Below, one piece after another: positions 51,584 to 58,980 of a stretch of DNA of 64,000 nucleotides. The notes under the pieces are model-generated. The model did not search any database. It was given only the letters and a program-made list of their open reading frames with translations, and was not told where the DNA came from. Source of the stretch: UBA3855 sp964472035 (GTDB lineage: Bacteria; Bacillota; Clostridia; Oscillospirales; Ruminococcaceae); the NCBI GenBank assembly GCA_964472035.1, contig CAYYIT010000004.1:1-64000 (forward strand). The letters run 5' to 3'. A program made the translations under genes and the position numbers. Within the stretch, counting starts at the first letter, position 1. Every line of letters starts with the position of its first letter.

Positions 51584-52094
51584 ACATCTTTTAATTCCTC
51601 AAACTCCTCATATAAAATCTATTCTTGAACGGCTCCTCTCTATTCGTTTACACTCTCTGAGAGCGTTCAGATTCATCTGTATGGCGTTTTGAGGGCTTAC
51701 ATTGCAAACTATGCCATGAAAAGACAAGCCCCTTATAACGCATTCTGGAGGGCGCACGGCGGTATCTGTACAGCGTAATTTTGCGCCTTGAGTCATAGCC
51801 GGATTTTCGGCTTTCATATTGGCTGAGTTTTCAGCCGATGTGCAGAACGGCACTCAATAAAACTCAAGTTTTCTCAAGTTCGAAAAAATACTTGGTATTT
51901 CTAAGTACTTTTATGCTTATGACAGTCCGGAGCTGGACAGCTCCAGCTATCATTTTTCAAGGGCATTTTGAGGACACTATGAGGGCACTATTGCCACTCG
52001 AAACCACATGAAGCTGTAACAGCGCATGAAAGATAAATGGCTTATTTCCGGACAAAATGCAATCATACAAAAGGACGCAAAAAGCATTTTAGCC
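51584..52094. other. right end of the element, no gene
   Basis: A leftward 81-codon frame (51608-51853) starts with GTG and lacks a ribosome site, so it is not called. There is a GGAGCTG/CAGCTCC hairpin at 51929-51944, the same sequence as at 48725-48740 but for one base, and the right arm-type repeat at 51972-51993. Confidence 0.55.
51972..51993. repeat. right arm-type repeat of the element
   Basis: Tandem GGACACTAT and GGGCACTAT, 21 of 22 bases identical to 43550-43571 and in the same orientation, 101 bp before the right att repeat. Confidence 0.65.
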
Positions 52095-52142
52095 CACTGG
52101 CAGTGTGGAGGTCACGGGTTCGAACCCCGTATGCTCCACCAA
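52095..52142 (+). repeat. attR-side direct repeat (partial tRNA-Ala)
   Basis: The same 48 bp as the 3' end of tRNA-Ala, without the 5' half of the gene, so it is not a functional tRNA. It marks the element's far boundary. Confidence 0.93.
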
Positions 52143-52147
52143 CTGCA

Positions 52148-52185
52148 AACCGCCATTCTTCCGTCCGGAGGAATGGCGGTTTTTT
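52148..52185 (+). terminator. original terminator of the tRNA-Ala transcript, displaced
   Basis: AACCGCCATTC-TCC pairs with GGA-GAATGGCGGTT, then T6, 6 nt after attR. Before insertion it would have lain directly behind tRNA-Ala. Confidence 0.8.
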
Positions 52186-52192
52186 GCGCACA

Positions 52193-52229
52193 AAACACCT
52201 CCCCCAGAGCCGTTCCGAGGGAGGTGTTT
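52193..52229 (-). terminator. terminator of the dockerin gene
   Basis: AACACCTCCC pairs with GGGAGGTGTT; the leftward strand continues TTGTG. It separates the chromosomal dockerin gene from the element. Confidence 0.6.
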
Positions 52230-52258
52230 CTATGTGTGTGATTCGGAGCCGACATCCA

Positions 52259-53131
52259 TCACTTCACGCCTTCCTCCGCCGCATAAATCAGAATCAGAGA
52301 AGCATCCGTTGCGTCCGCGTTACCGTCGGCGTTGTAGTCGGCGGCGTACAGCTCTTCGAAGGTCGGCTCGTAGCCGAGACCCATCTCCGCAGCGAGGATC
52401 AGGATGTTGGATGCGTCCGTCGCTGTGATCAGACCGTCCTCGTCAACGTCGCCAACCAGCAGGTCGGGCGCGTCGGTGGGAGGCTCGGTGGGGTCGGTCG
52501 GCTCGGTGGGGTCGGTGGAAGGTTCGGAGGTGGGTTCGTCGTAGTTAGATTCTTCTGTATTTGTTTCGATCGGGGCATCTGTCCATGGCCATGTCCCGTA
52601 GTCGATGGGTTCTTCGGATTCACGCAAGCCTTCTTCAATCTCAGTTTCGCGTGTGAGTGCCAGCACGAGGTCGCTTGCGGCAATGGCAAGAGCCTGTTCA
52701 TAAGTGTAATTGCCCATGATATACGGCGCAACGGAGGAGGGATATGCCGAGACTTCTAATCCAAGTGCATCTCTTAGCGATCCTCCTAACGCACTATAAG
52801 CATCCGCCTTGAGACGCTCATACTTAAATGAATACGAACTTTCATACTTAGCTTGGAGTTCTTCGTCAGTATAGTTATCCTCTGCCTTGAGTTCTTCTAT
52901 TTTTGATTCTGCATAAGCAGCCGCTTCTGCTTCTATCACTTCAAAGTCAACCGTATCCTCATAGTAGATGTAAACTTTTGCTTCAACGCCGCCATTTTGA
53001 TAAAATGTCAGAAGTTTCACTGAAAACTTGGAGGTGTCATCCGCTTCCGCATAAATCAACGCTGCGCAAAGTGATACAGTACAAAGGATCGCACAGAGAA
53101 TTGCTGCTGTGATTCGTTTCATTTTAGTCAT
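52259..53131 (-). CDS. secreted protein with C-terminal dockerin-like repeats
   Basis: A 290-residue protein: signal peptide (about 1-29), an unrecognised Glu/Tyr/Ala-rich domain (30-185), a Pro/Thr/Glu linker, and two dockerin-type calcium loops (VGDVDEDGLITATDASNILI and ADYNADGNADATDASLILIY). The helix sequences (Ala/Ile-rich) differ from the other two dockerins of the window, so cohesin partner may differ. The start follows AAGGAGG. Two promoters are seen: TTTACA-17-TATAAT (53247-53275) and TTGACA-17-TATCAT (53382-53410). Confidence 0.82.
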   Translation of the reverse strand: MTKMKRITAAILCAILCTVSLCAALIYAEADDTSKFSVKLLTFYQNGGVEAKVYIYYEDTVDFEVIEAEAAAYAESKIEELKAEDNYTDEELQAKYESSYSFKYERLKADAYSALGGSLRDALGLEVSAYPSSVAPYIMGNYTYEQALAIAASDLVLALTRETEIEEGLRESEEPIDYGTWPWTDAPIETNTEESNYDEPTSEPSTDPTEPTDPTEPPTDAPDLLVGDVDEDGLITATDASNILILAAEMGLGYEPTFEELYAADYNADGNADATDASLILIYAAEEGVK

Positions 53132-53526
53132 AGAAATTCCTCCTTAAGATAAGTTGGCGAGAATGAGGGATGCGTCGGAGCATTTCCCTTCACTCACGGT
53201 CATATTTCTTCGGTCGTTACTTCCAAAGGCAACTGCCCTTTACCATATTATACCACGCTAAGCAATCAATGTAAATACTTTTTTTGCAAAGAACGTAGAA
53301 ATTTGGTTTTGATTTTTATGCACTTTGCACAGGTATCAACATCGCTTCGCGCGGGGACGTGGGCTGATTGCCTTTACCCTTATGATAACAGTACGCCGTC
53401 CCCTTGTCAAGAAATTTGTCGAGTTTGGTATCGATTTTGTCGAGTTTGGTAATCGGAGGGGGATCTATCCGTCCGCACAAACAAAAACACCTCCGGAACC
53501 GGAGGTGTTTTCTGCTGCAAGCAGCA
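53132..53526. other. double-promoter leader region of the dockerin gene
   Basis: No gene. Holds the proximal promoter (53247-53275), the distal promoter (53382-53410), and just upstream of the latter two 16-bp direct repeats TTTGTCGAGTTTGGTA (53415-53430 and 53436-53451), spaced 21 bp or two helical turns, a plausible activator site. The terminator AAAACACCTCCGG/CCGGAGGTGTTTT (53484-53511) at the right end serves the next gene. Confidence 0.6.
53484..53511 (-). terminator. terminator of the GT-C-like gene
   Basis: A perfect 13-bp stem ending in T4 on both strands, 16 nt behind the stop. Confidence 0.8.
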
Positions 53527-55200
53527 TCAGTATTCATATCGGGTAATGCCGGGATACTTGCCGAGGAGATCCTCGCGGATGTAGACCGTGGTGGTAATGT
53601 CCAGCTGCGAGAGCTTCCAGATATTGCCGTGCTCGAACACTTCAACCGGAACGTACTGGACACCGTCCAGCATCTGTTCATCGTAAATCACATCGATCGG
53701 ACAGTAGCCGAAGATGAAGTCGGGCAGTCCCTTCTCCCTCCAGAGGGCGAATTCCTCTTCCTCATCTATCACTTTATGCGTGATGAAGCCCTTTTCGGGA
53801 TAGGAAACGTTGAAGTTCATGAAGATGTTCTCGTCAAAATACGGCAGCGTTGTCACCGCAAGACCGCAGGAATCGGGATAATGTCCGGCAAGCTCCGGAT
53901 AGTTGCTGGGAATCCGTGTCACATCGAAGAATTGTTCATCCTCAAAGAAATAGGTCCAGGTGCATAACAGCTTTGCTTCCTCGAGGTCGTTCTCCTTGAT
54001 GAATTCCACGATCTGACGCGGGCCATAGTAATTCTTCACATCCGTCACCGAGCTGCCAATGGAATATACCACCGGCGCACAGAGCAGCGCAAGTCCGGTC
54101 AGCGGAACCATCGCGCGGACAAGCGCAGTGTCCAGCTTGCTGTAGATCTTGCCGAAGATCTCCGGCGCATGGAATTCCTCCTTATCCCCCAGCATGATCC
54201 AGAAGAAGAACACAAAGAACAGCGTTCCGCTGCCGATGTGATGCACGGAGAAATACTTCATGATCGAAAAGCCCAGATACAGCAGGTACGGCACCAGAAA
54301 TGTCAGGAGCTTGCGGTTTTTCTTCGCAAGCACGAGCATGAACGCCCAGATCAAGGCACCGCCGATATAGGTCGTATACAAGCCCGCCGGCGTTTCCTTG
54401 ATCACATCAATGTCAAGATAGCAGCCGAACACACTGTCACAGGGCACGACCAGCAGGAAGTGCAGCTTCTCAAAACGTTCGATGAATGCCATATCGTAGC
54501 CGGGATAGTAGCAGTCCTTTGCCGGAAGGATACTCAGGCCAAAGAAGAGCGCCAGGATCAGGATGCCCAGCAGTGCATAGGGTCTCCGGTCGCGGAACAC
54601 CTTGCCCCACTCGCGGGACTTCATGTATTCCTGCAGGATCTCGAGCACCCAGACCATGCACAGGCCGCCGGCAAACAGAATGCCATAGGCGGATGCCGTG
54701 CAGAGCAGGCAGAGCGACAGGATATAGCGCACCGGCTTTTCATTACGGTCACGATAGGTCATCGCCGCTAAGAAGAACGCCAGCATCATAATGCAGTAGG
54801 GTCTTGCAACCACGCCGAACTGGTAGAAGAAAAAGTAGGTGAACGGCAGAATGCACCGCACCACCTTCGGGAACGGTGATTTCCAGAGAAGCAGCGCCAC
54901 CGCCGCCGCGCAGAGCGTCAGATTAATCGCCGCAAGTGTCGGCTCAAACGGTGCGCCCAGCTTTGCAAAGGGCGCAAGCATCAGATGCCAGAGCTGGGGG
55001 TGTCCCTCATAATGCGGCATGACGAACAGCAGCTCATACCACGATGAGCATCTCGCGATCTGCCATGCCTGTGCTTCGTCGAACCACGGCTCGTGGAAGC
55101 AGGAAACAGCGATCACGCCGGCAATATACAGCAGCAGTACGATCCATTCCGCCGCACCGTGCTGCCGCGTCAGGCAGAAGTCCTTTAGTTTTTTACCCAT
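53527..55200 (-). CDS. polytopic membrane protein, GT-C glycosyltransferase-like
   Basis: A 557-residue protein with about ten helices in the first 400 residues and a soluble C-terminal 150. The first outside loop has HEPWFDEAQAW, with the Asp-Glu pair typical of GT-C enzymes, and EGHPQLWHL follows, as in GT39/GT83-like proteins. It would use a lipid-linked sugar at the outer face; donor and acceptor are unknown. GGAGG precedes the ATG. It lies in the same direction behind the pilin gene, separated by a terminator. Confidence 0.7.
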   Translation of the reverse strand: MGKKLKDFCLTRQHGAAEWIVLLLYIAGVIAVSCFHEPWFDEAQAWQIARCSSWYELLFVMPHYEGHPQLWHLMLAPFAKLGAPFEPTLAAINLTLCAAAVALLLWKSPFPKVVRCILPFTYFFFYQFGVVARPYCIMMLAFFLAAMTYRDRNEKPVRYILSLCLLCTASAYGILFAGGLCMVWVLEILQEYMKSREWGKVFRDRRPYALLGILILALFFGLSILPAKDCYYPGYDMAFIERFEKLHFLLVVPCDSVFGCYLDIDVIKETPAGLYTTYIGGALIWAFMLVLAKKNRKLLTFLVPYLLYLGFSIMKYFSVHHIGSGTLFFVFFFWIMLGDKEEFHAPEIFGKIYSKLDTALVRAMVPLTGLALLCAPVVYSIGSSVTDVKNYYGPRQIVEFIKENDLEEAKLLCTWTYFFEDEQFFDVTRIPSNYPELAGHYPDSCGLAVTTLPYFDENIFMNFNVSYPEKGFITHKVIDEEEEFALWREKGLPDFIFGYCPIDVIYDEQMLDGVQYVPVEVFEHGNIWKLSQLDITTTVYIREDLLGKYPGITRYEY

Positions 55201-55223
55201 ACATCCTCCAAAAAGAAACAGCG

Positions 55224-55251
55224 AAAGCCTCCCCGATTCGGGAAGGCTTTT
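55224..55251 (-). terminator. terminator of the pilin gene
   Basis: AAAAGCCTTCCC pairs with GGGGAGGCTTT, 20 nt behind the pilin stop. Confidence 0.7.
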
Positions 55252-55271
55252 GCATCAAGTTAGTAATAAAC

Positions 55272-55703
55272 TTACTGAGCCATGGATACTGTGAAGGAGC
55301 TGTAGTTATCAGTGGTAGAACCTGTCGGATAACCGCCCTTGTAGGTGCCGTCAGATGCATAAGCAGCAGTTACAGCGCCGTCTGCAACGATGTACATGAA
55401 GGTGTACTTGTTATCAGTTACGCTGTCAAAGAAGTTAACGATCTTGTCATCCAGATCAGAAGCATCACCGTAGGTGTGAGTGCCATTGTAAGTGGACAGT
55501 GTCTTGCCCTCGGAGTCCAGCTCTACCAGAGAAGTAGCAACTGCGTCGAACAGGGACTTAGCATTGGAGTTCATAGCAGAAACCTTGGACTTCTTTACAT
55601 AGCCCAACATGGACGGTACCAGAATAGCTGCCAGTACACCAATGATTGCGATTACAACGATCAGCTCAACGAGAGTAAAGCCCTTAACCTTGTTTGTTTT
55701 CAT
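55272..55703 (-). CDS. orphan type IV pilin-like protein
   Basis: A 143-residue prepilin. The leader MKTNKVKG is cut before FTLVELIVVIAIIGVLAAIL, with the conserved Glu5. The C-terminal 90 residues form a small Thr/Ser/Asp-rich head without Cys. No assembly ATPase, platform protein or prepilin peptidase is nearby, so the machinery must be elsewhere. AAGGAGG is 8 nt upstream, and a TTGACA-17-TATACT promoter (55818-55846) with a leader of about 105 nt precedes it. Confidence 0.9.
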   Translation of the reverse strand: MKTNKVKGFTLVELIVVIAIIGVLAAILVPSMLGYVKKSKVSAMNSNAKSLFDAVATSLVELDSEGKTLSTYNGTHTYGDASDLDDKIVNFFDSVTDNKYTFMYIVADGAVTAAYASDGTYKGGYPTGSTTDNYSSFTVSMAQ

Positions 55704-55817
55704 AACGAAAACCTCCTTATAAATAATATATTTTTGTTTCGGAATGGTTTACCCATCCCCCGTAATTGGATCACACTCTATTTGGATGTTCCGTTCCGGT
55801 GTTCTCCTTACAATGTT

Positions 55818-55846
55818 AGTATAGCATATGTCCAAAAAATTGTCAA
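55818..55846 (-). promoter_or_regulatory. pilin promoter
   Basis: Leftward TTGACA, 17 nt, TATACT. The leader has a GGATGG/CCATTC hairpin; no known c-di-GMP riboswitch fold was recognised in it. Confidence 0.75.
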
Positions 55847-56064
55847 TAGTTTTCCGTAAAAAAAACAAATTGTGAACAACTTTTTACGTTTTTGAATTCG
55901 AAAACGTTTCAAACGGGGTTCTTTTCGTCAAAATGTACAAAGAAAACGGGGGTTCCATCCCAATCCATGCGAAAACGTATTGAAAAATTGTGTCCAAATA
56001 TCGTTTGGCGTTCATGAATTTATGAACGTGCCGGAGGGATGCAGCGCGTTCCCATCCTGAAACT
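55847..56064. other. intergenic region with three small hairpins
   Basis: No gene. Stems ACGTTTT/AAAACGT (55886-55907), CGTTCAT/ATGAACG (about 56009-56028) and CCTGAA/TTCAGG (about 56056-56069). The 16-mer GAACGTGYCGGAGGGA occurs here at 56024 and again across the end of the next gene at 56069, a local duplication. Confidence 0.5.
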
Positions 56065-58647
56065 TCAGGAACGTGTCGGAGGGAGTTTTCGCCCGATCTG
56101 TTCACGGATCTGGCGTTCCGTCGCTTCGATCTCGCGGCGCAGCTCCTCCGCGGAGACGCGGAACGCGCCGTTGCCGAGAATGATGATCTGCTCGAGGCCG
56201 TCCGAGGTCGCCACGCGCACACGATGGTGCTTTGTCAGCTCATGAGAGATGCGCTCGATATAGGTATCGGCGGTCTCCGCTTCCTTCGTATAGACGATGC
56301 TGATATTATGGAGCTTCTCGACGCTGCCGCGGTTTCCCTTGACCTTGTAGGCATCGAACACGACGATGATCTCGTTGTTCCGGAAGCCCTGGTAATTGCT
56401 GAGGATCTGCACCAGCCGGTCGCGCGCGTTGTCAAGGCTGTGCTGCGCGATCTTCTTCAGTTCATCCCATGCAAAGATGATATTGTAGCCGTCCACCAGC
56501 AGGTACTCGGGACCCGTGGGCAGGGGTTTTGCCTTATGGGGCTTCGGCGGAGGCACATGCTTCTCGGTATGCAGGGCATGGCGTTCCTCGCGCTGGATCG
56601 CGCCGTAGGTCTGCTCGAAGATCTTCATCAGTTCCTCATCCTGCGCAGCGGTGCCGGTATAGGCAATGTGCACGGGTCTGGAAGGCGCAGTATAAACCGT
56701 CTCGCGCTGGCGCAGGGGGCTTTCGGTATGCATCTGCGGTGCGACCTCGTCCCATTTCACCAGAACGCCGGCACCATGGGAACAGAAAACAGAATCGGGG
56801 GAATTGTCCGGATCCGCCTCCGGATTATAGGCGCAGCGTTCAATGACCTTCTCCGCATCAGCGCATGGCGCATAGCCCGCCGGTGTACAGGACAGCCGTC
56901 CCCTGCCCCTTGTGTATTCCATCAGAGCCGTACGGTAGGTCATGAGGTACGCCGCCGGCGCCCTCCCCTTCAGAACGGACAGCTCGCCGAAGGTCTCCGG
57001 CGCATCGAAGCTTCCGCCGCAGAGCTGCAGGTCAGTGATGGCTCTGCCGATGCATTCGGAGGGGACCTCCAGCCGGAAAGCATACCATGGCTCGAGCAGG
57101 ACGCTTTCCGCCTGCATGAGACCCTGCCGCACGGCGCGGTAGGTCGCCTGCCGGAAATCGCCGCCCTCGGTATGTTTTTTATGCGCACGTCCGGCAAGGA
57201 GCGTGATCTTCATATCTGTAATGGGCGCACCCGTCAGCACACCGATGTGCTGTTTCTCCTGCAAATGCGTCATGATCAGGCGCTGCCAGTTCCGGTCAAG
57301 AGCATCCTCGCGGCAGGCGGACGAAAACCGCAGGCCGCTGCCCGGCGCACCGGGTTCCAGCAGGAGCCGCACTTCGGCATAATGCCGCAGCGGCTCATAA
57401 TGCCCCATGCCCTCGACGGGCGCGGTGATGGTCTCCTTATAAGCAACGCCGCCGGGGGCGAATTCCGCCTCAATGCCGAATCGCTCTCGCAGGACATGCT
57501 GCAGCACCGCAAGCTGGATCTCACCCATGAGCAGGACGTGGATCTCCTGAATCTGGCTCTGGTAGGACACATGGAGCTGGGGATCCTCCTCCTCGAGCCT
57601 GCGCAGCGCCGCAAGTGCCGTATGGTTGTCGATTTCCGGCGGCAGAACGACGGAATACCGCAGGATCGGCTCCAGCACGGGACTGCCGGAATCCTCCTGC
57701 ACGCCGAGTCCCTCACCGGGATAGGTGTGGGAAAGTCCGGTCACAGCACAGACCATGCCGGGATGCACCTCATCCGCAGGCTGGAATTTCGCGCCGGAAT
57801 ACAGCCGGATCTGGCTGATCTTCTCCTCCCAGCGCTCGCCGGTGCGGTCGGCTCCCTCCAGAATATCGCGGACGCGCAGCACACCGCCCGAGACCTTCAG
57901 ATGCGTCAGGCGCTTGCCCTGCTCATCCTCCGTGATCTTGTAGACCTTCGCGGAAAAGCGGTCGTTCTCCGGCAGGGGCAGTGTGTACCTCTGCAGGAGC
58001 GCGAGGAATTCCGCAACGCCCTCCATCTTCAGTGCGGAGCCGAAAAGGCACGGAAAGACCTGTCTTGCAAGGACGGCATGGGCGATATCCGCATCCTGCG
58101 CTTCGCCGCATTCCAGCACCTGCTCCATGAGGATCTCATTGCAGGCGCCGAGGGCTTCATAGAACGCATCGTCCTTCTGCGAAAAATCGATGCACGCGGT
58201 GTCCAGACGGCTGTGCAGCTGTTCCATGAGAACGGCTGGCGCATCGTGCGCAAGGTCCATTTTATTGACAAACAGGAAGGTCGGCACGCCGCTGTGGCGC
58301 AGGAGATTCCAGAGGGTCTCGGTATGGCTCTGGACGCCCTCACTGCCGCTGATAACGAGGATGGCGTAATCCAGCACCTGCAGAGTACGCTCCATCTCCG
58401 CGGAGAAATCCACGTGGCCGGGGGTGTCGAGCAGGGTCACTTCGAGATCCTCATACTGGAAGCGCGCCTGCTTCGAGAAGATCGTAATGCCGCGGTCGCG
58501 TTCCAGCGCATGGGTGTCCAGAAATGCATCGCCGTGATCCACGCGTCCGAGCTTGCGCAGCGCGCCGGAATGGTAGAGCAGCCCCTCCGAGAGGGTGGTT
58601 TTGCCCGAGTCAACATGGGCAAGGATTCCGATCGTCAGGCGTTTCAA
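56065..58647 (-). CDS. EF-G/TetM-like translational GTPase fused to a Rae1/YacP-like NYN nuclease domain
   Basis: An 860-residue fusion. The GTPase part shows G1 AHVDSGKTTL, G3 DTPGHVDF, G4 NKMD, and EF-G domains II-V up to about residue 640, closest in layout to TetM-type ribosomal protection proteins. From about 715 an NYN (DUF901/YacP) domain follows: LLVDGYNIIFAWDEL, VVFDAYKVKGNRGS, EAETADTYIERI and RVATSDGLEQIIILG, all acidic positions present. Rae1 of B. subtilis is an A-site mRNA endonuclease. The start is TTG, 7 nt after GGAGG; an upstream ATG contains that site. TTGCAA-17-TATAAT promoter at 58684-58712. Confidence 0.88.
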   Translation of the reverse strand: MKRLTIGILAHVDSGKTTLSEGLLYHSGALRKLGRVDHGDAFLDTHALERDRGITIFSKQARFQYEDLEVTLLDTPGHVDFSAEMERTLQVLDYAILVISGSEGVQSHTETLWNLLRHSGVPTFLFVNKMDLAHDAPAVLMEQLHSRLDTACIDFSQKDDAFYEALGACNEILMEQVLECGEAQDADIAHAVLARQVFPCLFGSALKMEGVAEFLALLQRYTLPLPENDRFSAKVYKITEDEQGKRLTHLKVSGGVLRVRDILEGADRTGERWEEKISQIRLYSGAKFQPADEVHPGMVCAVTGLSHTYPGEGLGVQEDSGSPVLEPILRYSVVLPPEIDNHTALAALRRLEEEDPQLHVSYQSQIQEIHVLLMGEIQLAVLQHVLRERFGIEAEFAPGGVAYKETITAPVEGMGHYEPLRHYAEVRLLLEPGAPGSGLRFSSACREDALDRNWQRLIMTHLQEKQHIGVLTGAPITDMKITLLAGRAHKKHTEGGDFRQATYRAVRQGLMQAESVLLEPWYAFRLEVPSECIGRAITDLQLCGGSFDAPETFGELSVLKGRAPAAYLMTYRTALMEYTRGRGRLSCTPAGYAPCADAEKVIERCAYNPEADPDNSPDSVFCSHGAGVLVKWDEVAPQMHTESPLRQRETVYTAPSRPVHIAYTGTAAQDEELMKIFEQTYGAIQREERHALHTEKHVPPPKPHKAKPLPTGPEYLLVDGYNIIFAWDELKKIAQHSLDNARDRLVQILSNYQGFRNNEIIVVFDAYKVKGNRGSVEKLHNISIVYTKEAETADTYIERISHELTKHHRVRVATSDGLEQIIILGNGAFRVSAEELRREIEATERQIREQIGRKLPPTRS

Positions 58648-58683
58648 GCTGCCGCCTCCTTTCATAGAATATACTTATTATAT

Positions 58684-58712
58684 ATTATAGCACATTCCGG
58701 GAGGGTTTGCAA
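58684..58712 (-). promoter_or_regulatory. promoter of the GTPase-NYN gene
   Basis: Leftward TTGCAA, 17 nt, TATAAT, about 40 nt before the TTG start. Confidence 0.8.
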
Positions 58713-58980
58713 TATGAAAAGTGCTTTCGATGTACCATGTGGGGGCTTTGACCCTAACTGGGCCCCGTCCCCTCTGTCACATTGTGACATCTCCCCACCC
58801 TGTGGGGAGTCACCCCACACCCCCACCAGAGGAATGTGATTCCTCTGGACTCCTATAGCAAAAAGCCAGAAAACCATATGGTTTTCTGGCTTTTTGTCAC
58901 GGGATTCCAAAGGGACTCTGTCCCTTTGGCGGAGTTTGAGGCAGAGCCTCAATATGAATCCGCCGGAGGCACTATTCAAT
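58713..58980. repeat. hairpin-dense intergenic element with perfect 36-bp palindrome
   Basis: Six inverted repeats in 190 bp: TGTCAC/GTGACA (58775-58789), CTCCCCA/TGGGGAG (58791-58809), CCAGAGGAAT/ATTCCTCTGG (58826-58848), an 18+18 perfect palindrome (58860-58895) with T5 on both strands, CCAAAGGGAC/GTCCCTTTGG (58907-58929), and GAGGC/GCCTC nested in GGCGGA/TCCGCC (58928-58964). The palindrome can serve as bidirectional terminator; the rest is unexplained. Confidence 0.65.

Larger units (their letters stand above)
43479..52142. mobile_element. integrative element inserted in tRNA-Ala, PICI-like or IME-like
   Basis: About 8.7 kb between 48-bp tRNA repeats. It encodes a tyrosine integrase beside the tRNA, a divergent repressor/small-HTH switch, a primase-helicase, an iteron field, and cargo. 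This order is that of Gram-positive phage-inducible chromosomal islands. No terminase, capsid, relaxase or secretion gene is seen, so mobilisation would depend on a helper. The class is inference; the integration is directly visible. Confidence 0.88.

Noticed and set aside
51608..51853. 81-codon leftward frame near the right end of the element
   Set aside because: GTG start, no ribosome site, no domain. The DNA may still be a conserved non-coding stretch.
52095..52142. Second tRNA-Ala gene
   Set aside because: Only the anticodon-loop-to-CCA half is present; the acceptor 5' strand and D arm are missing, so it is an attachment-site copy.
52026..52428. Open frames crossing attR
   Set aside because: They run through the tRNA fragment, two terminators and into the antisense of the dockerin gene.
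55704..55817. c-di-GMP riboswitch in the pilin leader
   Set aside because: Neither the GEMM-I nor the c-di-GMP-II conserved core was found.
56065..58647. Plain tetracycline-resistance gene tet(M)
   Set aside because: Distinct sequence, extra NYN domain and chromosomal context; resistance cannot be claimed from sequence.
56224..58839. Open frame of about 871 codons on the + strand
   Set aside because: Antisense to the GTPase-NYN gene, whose G motifs, promoter and ribosome site are clear.
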